Positions 45,429 to 54,394 of a stretch of 64,000 nt of DNA are shown piece by piece. This DNA is from Opitutales bacterium (GTDB lineage Bacteria > Verrucomicrobiota > Verrucomicrobiia > Opitutales > Oceanipulchritudinaceae). Both the position numbers and the translations under genes were made by a program. The stretch spans positions 62,001-126,000 of the forward strand of contig JAFGCZ010000006.1 in the NCBI GenBank assembly GCA_016932335.1, in the 5' to 3' direction. Position 1 is the first letter of the stretch, and the number at the start of each line of letters is the position of its first letter. The notes below the pieces were generated by a model that was given only the letters and a program-made list of their open reading frames with translations, ran no database searches and had not been told where the DNA came from.

Positions 45429-45955
45429 TGTTCTTCAACCGTCAGATAATCGTTTTGGGCAGCCTCCTCATCCAGGAAAACACGCACTTTTTCTGTTCTC
45501 CTGGTTTCCAGAGTCATCCCTGTGTAGTTTGCGGCCACAGGAAGTTTGCGGTGGCCTCTGTCGCAAAGGACAGCCAGTTCCACTGCTTTGGGGCGCCCAT
45601 TGTCAAAAAGTTCGTTCAGTGCCGCGCGGATGGTTCGCCCGCTGAAGAGCACATCGTCCACCAGAATCACCGTGGCATCGTCCACACTTTCTGGAATGTC
45701 GGTACGCATGTAGGCTTTAAAGATGCTCCGCTCGGTAATGTCGTCGCGATGAAACAGCGCATTAACAAACCCCACAGTTACTTTTCGGCCCCAGAGCTCA
45801 CTTAGCTGGTGCCCCAATCGTCGGGCAACTTCGATTCCTCCGTCGGCCACTCCAATGATGATCAACCTTTCGGTTTGCGCGTGTGCCGTTCCGATATTTT
45901 CGGTTAGCAGCTTCAGCGCATTGCCTATCGTTTCGCTTTCAATCCTTTTGCTCAT
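45425..45955 (-). CDS. pyrR: Bifunctional pyr operon regulator/uracil phosphoribosyltransferase
   Basis: PyrR binds pyr mRNA in a UMP-dependent way to stop transcription or translation, and also has uracil phosphoribosyltransferase activity. The 176-residue protein has the PRPP loop V-I-L-V-D-D-V-L-F-S-G-R-T near 97-109 and the basic patch R-L-G-H-Q-L around residue 45. It leads the six-gene minus-strand operon, so autoregulation is expected. I could not pick out a PyrR attenuator in the 5' region. Confidence 0.94.
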   Translation of the reverse strand: MSKRIESETIGNALKLLTENIGTAHAQTERLIIIGVADGGIEVARRLGHQLSELWGRKVTVGFVNALFHRDDITERSIFKAYMRTDIPESVDDATVILVDDVLFSGRTIRAALNELFDNGRPKAVELAVLCDRGHRKLPVAANYTGMTLETRRTEKVRVFLDEEAAQNDYLTVEEQ

Positions 45956-46347
45956 CGCTGGTCCCTTTTGTGACTCAATTCACCTTGTTCCGCAACGGAA
46001 AAAATAGTCCGCTTCGAATGCTCGTTTTTCTCACTAAAAAATCTGAGAAATAATTTGTGGCTTATTAGGGGATGTTTTTTCTGTTGGCGGTTGTTTTTTG
46101 TCTTATAGGGGATCTTTTTTTTACCAAAACAATTCGATTAAAATGTTTTTGAAGTTAAAACATATTGAAGAACAAACGTTTGAGTTTCAGATAGAGGTTT
46201 TGATGAAATCCATTAGTATATCTAATATATAAGATAAATACACTAATTTATTTGTCTCACTCGTCTAAGTGAACATCCTTAGTTGAACGTGCATTTTGTT
46301 GTGCAATCAGCTGCTCAGGCTGAGTTTTTATCAACCACACACCCACT
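45956..46347. other. Divergent intergenic region between pyrR and the autotransporter gene
   Basis: This is 392 AT-rich bases. It holds a near-direct repeat pair (46061-46080 and 46102-46120) and a very AT-rich block at 46195-46255 that may be the autotransporter promoter area. I see no gene. A small hairpin, TTCCGTTGCGGAA on the minus strand (about 45988-46000), lies in the pyrR leader. Confidence 0.5.
46061..46120 (-). repeat. Two near-identical T/A-rich repeats upstream of pyrR
   Basis: CTTATTAGGGGATGTTTTTT (46061-46080) and CTTATAGGGGATCTTTTTT (46102-46120) differ at only two or three positions, with starts 41 bases apart, about four helix turns. They could be paired regulator sites for pyrR or the autotransporter gene. 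Confidence 0.5.
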
Positions 46348-49300
46348 ATGAAACGAAACCAATCGTTAGCAAAACTGATTATAGGAACAGGTATTATCGC
46401 TTCAGTTCCTCTCCTCCACGCCAATTGGGCGCAGGATGCCAATGGAAACTGGATCCTCACGGATACGTCCACCGAATCCATGCTTGTTTTTGAAAACAAT
46501 GCAACAGTCCAGTCAACCGGTGTCTGGAATATAGGCACCGAAGCCGTTCCATTCAATAATGGCGGCGTTCTTAACTTCGATGGAACCGATTTAAGCTTTG
46601 CCACTTCCGGAAATACCACCATCTATGCCCTTCCCGGTGGCGGCAGTGCCTTTACAGCCATTCAGGGGGCTTCATCTGCCGCTTTTAATGCCGGCAGTTC
46701 TACCGAGATCAATGTCGAAGGTTATGACGTTAGATTCCTTGTGGGCGCTTCCGATGTTACTTCCCTTGCCGGGGATATTGCTGTCAATTTAACTACAAAC
46801 GCAAACGGCAACAGTTTATTTACCCTCTTCGCTCAAGATTTGCACTTGGCCCCCGTTTCCGGTTCTGTTACCTCCAATATTTCTATCGGAGAGGTCTCAG
46901 CTGCAGACTCTTTTGCTGCCACTATTTATGGATTACAGTCTCAAGGCGGCAGCCTTACGGTCGACGAAGTCTCCGGTTCGATTGCCTCTACCATTGGAAC
47001 AGAGAGCGATATTACGAGTAACTCTGCCATAAGTCTTTCTTCCTATGGTGTTTCCGGTTACGATGGCGCTTACTCTATTGGAGATGTTTCCGGCTCAGTT
47101 ACTTCTGCAATTGAACTCGCCGATGTTACAGCCCATCACATCAATAGCCAAGTAATTGCTCTGTATGGTTGGTCGGCAGAATCTATGTCGGTGGGCGATG
47201 TTTCCGGTGCTATCAGCAGTTCCTTTACTGCTGGAGATTTTTCCTTGGAGAGTACTTCCGGTATTTATTCCCTAGCTGTTGAGTCCAGTTATCGCGCCGA
47301 AACGGTAACCATCGGAGATGTTTCCGGCTCCATTACCTCGCAGATTGAGATCGGTGATCTCCTTGGGGAAATAGAACTCAATGCTGCGGCTATTCAGACA
47401 TATGAGTACGATTCATCGCTCACCATTGGCGATATCACCGGTTCCATTGCTTCTACTATCGAAACCGGGAATTACCTCAAATCTACGCGTTCCAGTAATT
47501 ACAACTATAGCTACGGCATCAATACGTCCGATGTAACCCTTGGTAATATTGGCGAAAATGGTTCCATTTCCGCAACCATACACCTTGGAGCAGCCGATTA
47601 CGCTGAAATAGCGAATTCCTATATCTATAATTATGGATATGCCTACGGCATAGATAGCGAAACGCTTTCCACGGGGGATATTGCCGGTTCCATTTCTGCC
47701 ACGGCCACGGCGGCCCAGATCGAGGAAAATGCCGATGTCGACAATGAGATCAATCGCTATGTGCGGGCATACGGAATACGTAGCTATGAATCCAGTCTGG
47801 GAAATGTCAGTGGCACTATTTTCGCCTCTGCTCAGTCCGGTTCTTTGCAGAACGATCCCGATGTTGATGTGACCGATAATTACGTTTATAGTGGAGCCCG
47901 TGCATATGCCCTCTACTCATCTTCTACGCTGGACATGCAAAGCTTCACCGGGGCCATTACAGCCAATGCATCCACTGCTGCTGCTTCATATGATCAGACC
48001 AGTGGTTACATTTCTTCTGAGGCAACTGCTCTGAATGGGGGTGTTTTTACGGTGGATGGTGCTTTTTCTGGAGATATTTCAGCCACCGCGACTGTCGGCA
48101 ATGTTAGCTATAACGATCCCGGCGATGACTACTATGTTGAAGCGGATGCCTATGCAATTGCTTTTAGCGCTGCGTCCTTTACGGCCGAAGCAGGAATCAG
48201 TGCCGATTCAATTATCAGCGCAGAGGCAACGACCGGTAATGTAACTTATGTCGAAGGGTCTGCTCATGATGTCGGCGCCGAGGTTTATGCGTATGCCTTT
48301 ACTTCCGGCGCTGTTATTATGGGCGATATGGCCGGAACTATCTCTGCTGTGGTTACCCCCGGAGCAGGCTATTCCGATGCCGATCTCTCAGCTACTGGTA
48401 TCTCCTCTGGAAGCCGGGGTTATGACAGAATGCTTATGAAAAGCGATGTCCCTTCCGGTTCAGGTGCCTTTACTATGGGCGATCTCTCCGGTTCTGTAAC
48501 CGTTCGTATCTATGCCGACGATCTACACATAATGCCCGAAATTGACAGTAACTCTACGGTCGATTCTTCGGCCGTTGGGATCGCCGTCGGCTGTGGATCG
48601 GTAGAAGTTACGGAAGATGCCGTCACCGAAAATTCCATCGAGACTCTCTCTGGTACTGTTGATGTTAACAATACCGTTGGGGCTTCCACCGAAGGGGCTT
48701 ATGCTCGTTACACCGTTTCAACCGCTGGCATTATCGGACAATCTGTTTCATCCGGTCCAAAAAGGCTAGCCCTGATCGCTGAACCCGAAGAAGATCCCGT
48801 ATATACCGGTGTGGATTTCCGCATCGGAACCCTCTCCGGCTCAGTTGATGTCACCTCTCAAATCGGTGAGGCTTCCGGTATTGTTTTCAACTCAGTTTTG
48901 GGCATTTCCGGTACTTTGCCGACCGATGGATACACCCACGACCTGCAGATTGATACCCTTTCTGGCTCTGTCGAGGTTACCTCTGGCCTGGGTGTATTGA
49001 GTGCCATGCTTGTGGAATCAGACGATATTGAAGTCTTTGAACAAGGGAAAGCGCTTGATGCATATCCTCTGAATACAGTCTTCGGCATCAGTAATGGTGT
49101 TGTCAGCCCTGATATCATAGAATATATCGAACGCGGTTATATAGAGATTGAAGAAGGATCCGTCATCGGGATTGATGATTTTTCCGGTTCCCTCATTGTA
49201 GCCGCCGATGTGCTGGCATTTAACCTTACACCGCTCAACGATTACATTGCTGACAACGAGATCGATTTCGTTCCCGATTATAAGTTGGTGGTTACGGATA

Positions 49301-51882
49301 TTGCCGGCATCAAAGGCAATTATGCCGATATCGAAATCGGCAATATGAGCGGTTCCATTACCGTCAGTGCTCTGGCCAAAACCGCTGCCGAAGGTCAGGA
49401 TCTACACCACGGAACCGTTGTTGTTTCCGGCATTACAGCAGAAGAGAATACCGTTACCATCGATAACTTTACCGGTTCTATCTCTGTCAGCGGTGCCATT
49501 AACGGCGAAGGCAAAGTGGTTGCCACCGGTATCAATGCCGCCTCTGTTGAAGGCACACTCTCCGGTGAAATCTCCGTAGCTTCCCCGGACATCGCTGTAG
49601 GCATCCTCCTCAATACGGGAGAGCCCCAGGTATTGACCTTGTTTGGTATGGCTGAACCCGTTGCCGCCCTTACCATCGACGGAACTGTTTCTGCAACCGG
49701 TGCAACAGGCGAAACCTACGCCATCTATTCCGGCTATATTGATTTCGATGAAGAAGCTGAAAAGGCTTCCGAATCGGCATCTCTCTTTGCCGGTAGCATC
49801 TCGGAAACCATCAACGTTACCCAGAATGCCTCTTTTACCGGAGCCATTGACCTTACCGGTGGCGTAGATACCATCAACCTGCTCAACGATTCCACAGACG
49901 AGGGCACCTTCTCGGCAACTATCGCCAATGTCGAAAATCTTGTGGTTAAGACCGGCCTCTGGCAGCTTACCGGAGATTATAGCAGCGACATCATTACGGT
50001 TAACGGTGGTACCCTGCACCTAACCGCCGACTTCGATGCCGAGGGCATGGCTTTCGCTTCCGGCACCGTATGGGCTTCTGCAGGTTCTATCAGCAACCTG
50101 GCCGATATCATCGAAGGCACCTCCCTGCGCCTGACCGATACGGGAAACCTTGCCACTCTGGTAACCCTCGACGGAGGCACGCTCGACCTTCAGCGCAGCT
50201 TCGCTGTAACAGCTGAAAACCTCGACTTCGTTTCCGGCACCGTTGCCTTGAATTCCGACAACACCCTCCAGTGGGGTCTGGCCACCGTTTCCCAAGGTCA
50301 GAGCATTGAGCTCAACGACGGTCTCTTCCAGCCCACCGTTGACATTGCTTTTGAAGACGGCGAATTTGCCTGGAATGCCGGCGATATCGACTTAAATCAC
50401 TTCTCGCTGACCGGTAGCGAGTTTACCGTTCCCGAAGGCAGCCTGCTCTATGGCGAAGGCACCATCAATGGAACAGTTTACAACAACGGCACCATCGCTC
50501 CCGGATACAGCCCCGGAACCATTGTTATCGACGGCGACTTCGTTCAATCCGCTACCGGTGTGCTCATTATGGAAATCGACGGTGAGGATTACGACATTCT
50601 CGATATCTCCGGAACCGCCACCATTGCAGGTGCTCTGGAACTCGACGGCGAACTCCTCAATAACTATGAATACATTGTCCTCGACGCCGAGGGTGGCGTA
50701 ACCGGTGAGTTCTCCAGCATCAGCGGCTCTGCCATGCAGCGCGCCGAAATTACGTATGCTCCGGAAGATGTTACCGTTATTCTGCGCCATATTCCGTTCC
50801 TGGAATTTGCTGATAACAACTCGCAGCTCTCCGTTGCTTCCAGCCTCGAAGCCATCTACGAAACCGCTCCCGACGGCACCTATGTCCGCGGCCTGATGGA
50901 TTCCGTAGACGATTCCGAAACCGCTGCTCAGGTAACCGACTTCCTCTCCCAGTTGGCCGCGCCGATGGCCATGAATACCGGTTGGTTGGTTGAACAGACT
51001 GATGACATCATGAACATGATTACCGGTCAGCAGATCCAGCACCCCGACGGTCAATACGTTTGGGCCAAGGCGGCCTACGGTGATATCAGCTACGACTCCA
51101 TCCTCAACTACGGTGAACGAGACGGCGACTACAAGGGCATGATCGTTGGCTTCTCTCAGAGTGTTGGCTCCGGCTGGTCTGTGGGCGGTGCCATCTCCGG
51201 CATTGATGCGGACCTCGACAATGGTGCTTCCAGTACTTACGAGAACGAAACCACCACCTTCTGGCTCTTGGCCGATTACTTTGCCCCGGCAACATCCGAT
51301 GGCTGGAACCAGGCCTTCCGCATGGGCCTCGGTTACGGTGATACCGATATCACTTCCTCCGACTATCTGCGCTTCAACCGTCAGAACATTACTTCGGACT
51401 ACGACAGCTCCTACTACGCCGGCTTCATCGACTTCTCTATCGGTCGCAGCTATGGTGCCTGGACCGTTGAGCCTTCCGTAGGTTTCAACTTCCAGCGTGT
51501 TACCGACAAGGAACACACCGATTCCGTCGGCGGTTCCGCACTGCGCGTTTGGGACAAAGTCACCACAAAGTCTGTTCGCAGCAGCTTGGGCCTGCGTGCT
51601 TCTTATGCCGCTACCTCCGGCGATGTTTCCTTCGTTCCCTATGTCTTCGGATACTGGGATTACCAGTTCGAAGATGAGCCCGAAGGTACCTTCACCTGGG
51701 CCGGCACAGAAGAAAGCGCTACACTGCCTGCCGCCGACTGGAGCTCCAGCACGGTGCGCCTCGGTGGTGGTATTTCCGCTCGTTTTGCTGACAGCTGGAT
51801 GGCCAACCTCTCCGGTGACTACCGCTTCAGCAACGCCCGCGACGCCTTTGGCGCCAATATTGGACTCACCTACGAGTTCTAA
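46348..51882 (+). CDS. Giant autotransporter with repetitive beta-helix passenger
   Basis: This is a 1844-residue type V secretion protein. Residues 1 to about 26 are a signal peptide. The passenger (about 27-1500) repeats a unit like I-G-D-V-S-G-S-I-T-S about twenty times at 35-70-residue spacing, first with Tyr/Asn-rich inserts (Y-N-Y-S-Y-G, Y-N-Y-G-Y-A-Y-G), later plainer. At about 1365-1400 comes the autotransporter-associated segment L-Y-G-E-G-T-I-N-G-T-V-Y then G-Y-S-P-G-T. The last about 270 residues form the beta-barrel, ending in Y-E-F. Adhesin or surface-layer function is plausible but unproven. No enzyme motif is seen. Confidence 0.9.
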   Translation: MKRNQSLAKLIIGTGIIASVPLLHANWAQDANGNWILTDTSTESMLVFENNATVQSTGVWNIGTEAVPFNNGGVLNFDGTDLSFATSGNTTIYALPGGGSAFTAIQGASSAAFNAGSSTEINVEGYDVRFLVGASDVTSLAGDIAVNLTTNANGNSLFTLFAQDLHLAPVSGSVTSNISIGEVSAADSFAATIYGLQSQGGSLTVDEVSGSIASTIGTESDITSNSAISLSSYGVSGYDGAYSIGDVSGSVTSAIELADVTAHHINSQVIALYGWSAESMSVGDVSGAISSSFTAGDFSLESTSGIYSLAVESSYRAETVTIGDVSGSITSQIEIGDLLGEIELNAAAIQTYEYDSSLTIGDITGSIASTIETGNYLKSTRSSNYNYSYGINTSDVTLGNIGENGSISATIHLGAADYAEIANSYIYNYGYAYGIDSETLSTGDIAGSISATATAAQIEENADVDNEINRYVRAYGIRSYESSLGNVSGTIFASAQSGSLQNDPDVDVTDNYVYSGARAYALYSSSTLDMQSFTGAITANASTAAASYDQTSGYISSEATALNGGVFTVDGAFSGDISATATVGNVSYNDPGDDYYVEADAYAIAFSAASFTAEAGISADSIISAEATTGNVTYVEGSAHDVGAEVYAYAFTSGAVIMGDMAGTISAVVTPGAGYSDADLSATGISSGSRGYDRMLMKSDVPSGSGAFTMGDLSGSVTVRIYADDLHIMPEIDSNSTVDSSAVGIAVGCGSVEVTEDAVTENSIETLSGTVDVNNTVGASTEGAYARYTVSTAGIIGQSVSSGPKRLALIAEPEEDPVYTGVDFRIGTLSGSVDVTSQIGEASGIVFNSVLGISGTLPTDGYTHDLQIDTLSGSVEVTSGLGVLSAMLVESDDIEVFEQGKALDAYPLNTVFGISNGVVSPDIIEYIERGYIEIEEGSVIGIDDFSGSLIVAADVLAFNLTPLNDYIADNEIDFVPDYKLVVTDIAGIKGNYADIEIGNMSGSITVSALAKTAAEGQDLHHGTVVVSGITAEENTVTIDNFTGSISVSGAINGEGKVVATGINAASVEGTLSGEISVASPDIAVGILLNTGEPQVLTLFGMAEPVAALTIDGTVSATGATGETYAIYSGYIDFDEEAEKASESASLFAGSISETINVTQNASFTGAIDLTGGVDTINLLNDSTDEGTFSATIANVENLVVKTGLWQLTGDYSSDIITVNGGTLHLTADFDAEGMAFASGTVWASAGSISNLADIIEGTSLRLTDTGNLATLVTLDGGTLDLQRSFAVTAENLDFVSGTVALNSDNTLQWGLATVSQGQSIELNDGLFQPTVDIAFEDGEFAWNAGDIDLNHFSLTGSEFTVPEGSLLYGEGTINGTVYNNGTIAPGYSPGTIVIDGDFVQSATGVLIMEIDGEDYDILDISGTATIAGALELDGELLNNYEYIVLDAEGGVTGEFSSISGSAMQRAEITYAPEDVTVILRHIPFLEFADNNSQLSVASSLEAIYETAPDGTYVRGLMDSVDDSETAAQVTDFLSQLAAPMAMNTGWLVEQTDDIMNMITGQQIQHPDGQYVWAKAAYGDISYDSILNYGERDGDYKGMIVGFSQSVGSGWSVGGAISGIDADLDNGASSTYENETTTFWLLADYFAPATSDGWNQAFRMGLGYGDTDITSSDYLRFNRQNITSDYDSSYYAGFIDFSIGRSYGAWTVEPSVGFNFQRVTDKEHTDSVGGSALRVWDKVTTKSVRSSLGLRASYAATSGDVSFVPYVFGYWDYQFEDEPEGTFTWAGTEESATLPAADWSSSTVRLGGGISARFADSWMANLSGDYRFSNARDAFGANIGLTYEF

Positions 51883-51904
51883 GCAACGCCATAAACTCTT
51901 CTTC

Positions 51905-51932
51905 AAAGACCCGCTCTTCCGAGCGGGTCTTT
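51905..51932 (+). terminator. Autotransporter terminator
   Basis: A perfect 12-bp stem (51905-51916 with 51921-51932) with a 4-base loop and a T-run lies 22 bases after the stop codon. Confidence 0.92.
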
Positions 51933-52051
51933 TTTTATAAAAATCCCCGCCATATGCCTTTCGCTCCTTTGCCGTACCCTATCCCTAACCTCAAACAGTC
52001 ATTGGTGTTAATTCGTGCTTAACCCTTTATTCCTCCTTCATTCCTAAAATA

Positions 52052-52080
52052 ATAACCCGCCGGAAATTCCGGCGGGTTAT
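52052..52080 (-). terminator. pdhC terminator
   Basis: A 14-bp stem (52052-52065 with 52067-52080) lies beyond the pdhC stop and is followed on the minus strand by a T-rich tract. Confidence 0.75.
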
Positions 52081-52110
52081 TGTCATGATTAAAAAATATT
52101 ACAGAATGCC

Positions 52111-53376
52111 TTAAATAAGCATCAAAGAAGGCGTTTCTATCAGTTGCTTAAAGGCGGCCAAAAACTGGGCGCCTACAGCCCCGTCAACCACGCGGTGGTC
52201 ACAGGATAGACCTACTTTCATACGCTGCCCGACAACGATGTTGTCATTGGCATCCACTACCGGCTTTTTCACTGTTGCCCCGATGGAGAGAATTGCTCCA
52301 TTCGGCGGATTGATGATTCCAAAGAACGCATCCAGCCCGTACATCCCCAGATTGGTGATGGTAAAAGTGCTGCCCGACATCTCATTCGGGGTCAGCTTTT
52401 TATCCCGGGCCTTGCCGATCAGCTCTTTGGCTTCGGCGGAAATTTGTCTCAGGCTCTTAGCCTCGGCATTGCGGATCGTCGGGGTTACCAGCCCTTCTTC
52501 TATGGCTACGGCAAAAGCCATATGTACCGAACCGTACTGCACAATCTTGTCACCCTGCCAGCTGCTGTTGGCGGCTGGCACACGGCGCAATGCCTCGGTG
52601 GCCGCTTTCAGGATAAAATCATTTACCGTAAATTTGGTGCTTCCCTGCTCTGCGGAAATACCGGCGAGTCCTGCGTTGATGCTTTCTCTCAGTTTCAGCA
52701 GGGGGCCAATATCCAGTTCCGCCTGCAGGTAGAAATGAGGAATGGTGTTTTTCGATTCCAACAGGCGCTTGGCAATCGTTCCACGCATGGTCGATACCTT
52801 GATCTCCTTGTCTTCCAAACTGGCAAAGGTAATGGCCGGTGCCGTCTTCGCTGCCGGAGTGGGGGGATTTTCCGCAGCACTCAGCACATCCTTCTTCACA
52901 ATGCGCCCATTCGGGCCGCTGCCTTCCAGTCGACTCAGATCAACACCTTTCTCAGCTGCCAGTTTTTTAGCCAAAGGGCTAGCTTTGATGCGTTCGTCTG
53001 TAACTGTTTCCTGGGGCTTCTCTGGCTTTTCCTGAGTCTGAGTCGGTTCGGGTTTGGTGTCCTGCTTTTTTTCCGGTTCTGCCGGCTTCTCTGCTGTCGG
53101 TGCGGCGTCTGAGCCTCCGGCATCCGGTGCACGCTCACCCTTTTCACCAATAGCGCACACAGCTCCCCCAATAGGCACTTGAGCTCCCTCGGGGACATAC
53201 TGCTTTAAGAGGATACCTTCTTCAAAGCATTCCAATTCCATGGTGGCTTTGTCTGTTTCAACTTCGGCAAGCATGTCGCCGATTTCCACAGGATCGCCTT
53301 CTTTCTTCAACCAGCGAGCGAGGGTACCCGTTTCCATGGTATCGCTCAGTTTCGGCATTTCTATGATTTTGGCCAT
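52111..53376 (-). CDS. pdhC: Pyruvate dehydrogenase E2, dihydrolipoamide acetyltransferase
   Basis: E2 is the core of the pyruvate dehydrogenase complex and passes the acetyl group to CoA. The 421-residue protein has one lipoyl domain with the lipoylated lysine in E-T-D-K-A-T-M near 41-47. A Pro/Glu/Lys/Thr-rich linker (about 85-130) follows, then an E3-binding domain with A-S-P-L-A-K-K-L-A near 131-139. The catalytic domain ends with D-H-R-V-V-D-G-A near 394-401. It is the last gene of pdhA-pdhB-pdhC. Confidence 0.94.
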   Translation of the reverse strand: MAKIIEMPKLSDTMETGTLARWLKKEGDPVEIGDMLAEVETDKATMELECFEEGILLKQYVPEGAQVPIGGAVCAIGEKGERAPDAGGSDAAPTAEKPAEPEKKQDTKPEPTQTQEKPEKPQETVTDERIKASPLAKKLAAEKGVDLSRLEGSGPNGRIVKKDVLSAAENPPTPAAKTAPAITFASLEDKEIKVSTMRGTIAKRLLESKNTIPHFYLQAELDIGPLLKLRESINAGLAGISAEQGSTKFTVNDFILKAATEALRRVPAANSSWQGDKIVQYGSVHMAFAVAIEEGLVTPTIRNAEAKSLRQISAEAKELIGKARDKKLTPNEMSGSTFTITNLGMYGLDAFFGIINPPNGAILSIGATVKKPVVDANDNIVVGQRMKVGLSCDHRVVDGAVGAQFLAAFKQLIETPSLMLI

Positions 53377-53394
53377 GAGTGAATAAATTTTTGC

Positions 53395-54372
53395 TTATTG
53401 GCAGAGTTTGAGTGCGGCTTCCAGCACGCGTTCAGGGGTTGGCAGCTGGAAATCTTCCAGCGGTTTACTGTAAATGGCAGGAGCATCGATGGCGCTTACC
53501 CGGGCAATCGGCGCGTCCAGATAATCAAAACAATTCCATTGAATCAGGTGGGCTATTTGCGCGCCCACTCCGGCAAACGGTTTGTTCTCTTCCACCAGCA
53601 GGGCACGGTTGGTCTTACGCACCGACTCAATAATCGCCTGCTCATCCAGAGGACGAATTGAACGTAGGTCTAACACTTCGGCATGAATCCCGTGTTTAGC
53701 TTCCAGTTCCTCCGCTGCTTTCAGCGATGTCAGCACGGCTCGCCCGTGGCAGATGATGGAAAGATCTGTTCCCTCCCGCTTGATGTCGGCTTTGCCGATC
53801 GGAATTACATAATCCTCCTCGGGCACGTCGCCTTTCATTCCATAGAGCAACGTATTCTCCATTACGTAAACCGGGTCATTGTCACGAATGGCAGCTTTCA
53901 TCAGCCCCTTGGCATCGTAGGCTGTGGCCGGGCAGACCACTTTTAACCCGGCGGTGTTGGCGATAAAGTTTTCCGGCGTGTGCGAGTGTGTGGCTCCCAC
54001 ATTGGTGCCGCCGTTGGCCGGGCCACGGATAACGATCGGGCAGTTGATCTGGCCGCCACTCATGTAGCGCACCATTGCCGCATTATTCAAAATCTGGTCC
54101 CAGGCCACATAGGCAAAACTCCAGAACATCAGTTCCATTACCGGGCGAATTCCCAGCATGCTGGCCCCGATTCCCATGCCGATGAATCCGGCTTCGCTGA
54201 TCGGGGTGTCCACCACGCGTTTATCGCCGTATTTCTCCCAGAGTCCCTGAGTTACTTTATAGGCTCCGTTGTATTGGGCCACCTCTTCCCCCAGGATGAC
54301 CACGTTTTCATCGCGTTCTATTTCCTCGGAAAGAGCTTCTCTTAGTGCTTCACGATAAGTGATTTCTCGCAT
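53395..54372 (-). CDS. pdhB: Pyruvate dehydrogenase E1 component, beta subunit
   Basis: With E1alpha, this 325-residue subunit decarboxylates pyruvate on thiamine diphosphate. G-E-E-V-A-Q-Y-N-G-A-Y-K near 28-39, D-T-P-I-S-E-A-G-F near 55-63, and the C-terminal P-F-A-G-V-G-A mark the family. The frame is open to 54540 inside pdhA, but the ATG at 54372 (M-R-E-I-T-Y-R-E-A) is the family start and gives an intergenic gap of 22 bases. Confidence 0.95.
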   Translation of the reverse strand: MREITYREALREALSEEIERDENVVILGEEVAQYNGAYKVTQGLWEKYGDKRVVDTPISEAGFIGMGIGASMLGIRPVMELMFWSFAYVAWDQILNNAAMVRYMSGGQINCPIVIRGPANGGTNVGATHSHTPENFIANTAGLKVVCPATAYDAKGLMKAAIRDNDPVYVMENTLLYGMKGDVPEEDYVIPIGKADIKREGTDLSIICHGRAVLTSLKAAEELEAKHGIHAEVLDLRSIRPLDEQAIIESVRKTNRALLVEENKPFAGVGAQIAHLIQWNCFDYLDAPIARVSAIDAPAIYSKPLEDFQLPTPERVLEAALKLCQ

Positions 54373-54394
54373 TGTTATGAAAAATAAAAGGTTT

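Noticed and set aside
46061-46120. CRISPR-like repeats
   Set aside because: There are only two imperfect copies with a 21-base spacer and no cas genes in the window.
45956-46150. PyrR-dependent attenuator in the pyrR leader
   Set aside because: No anti-terminator/terminator pair or PyrR-binding consensus could be recognised; only a short hairpin is present.
50392-51906. 504-codon open frame opposite the autotransporter barrel
   Set aside because: It mirrors the highly biased barrel codons. No domain or start context supports it, and its start lies inside the terminator region.
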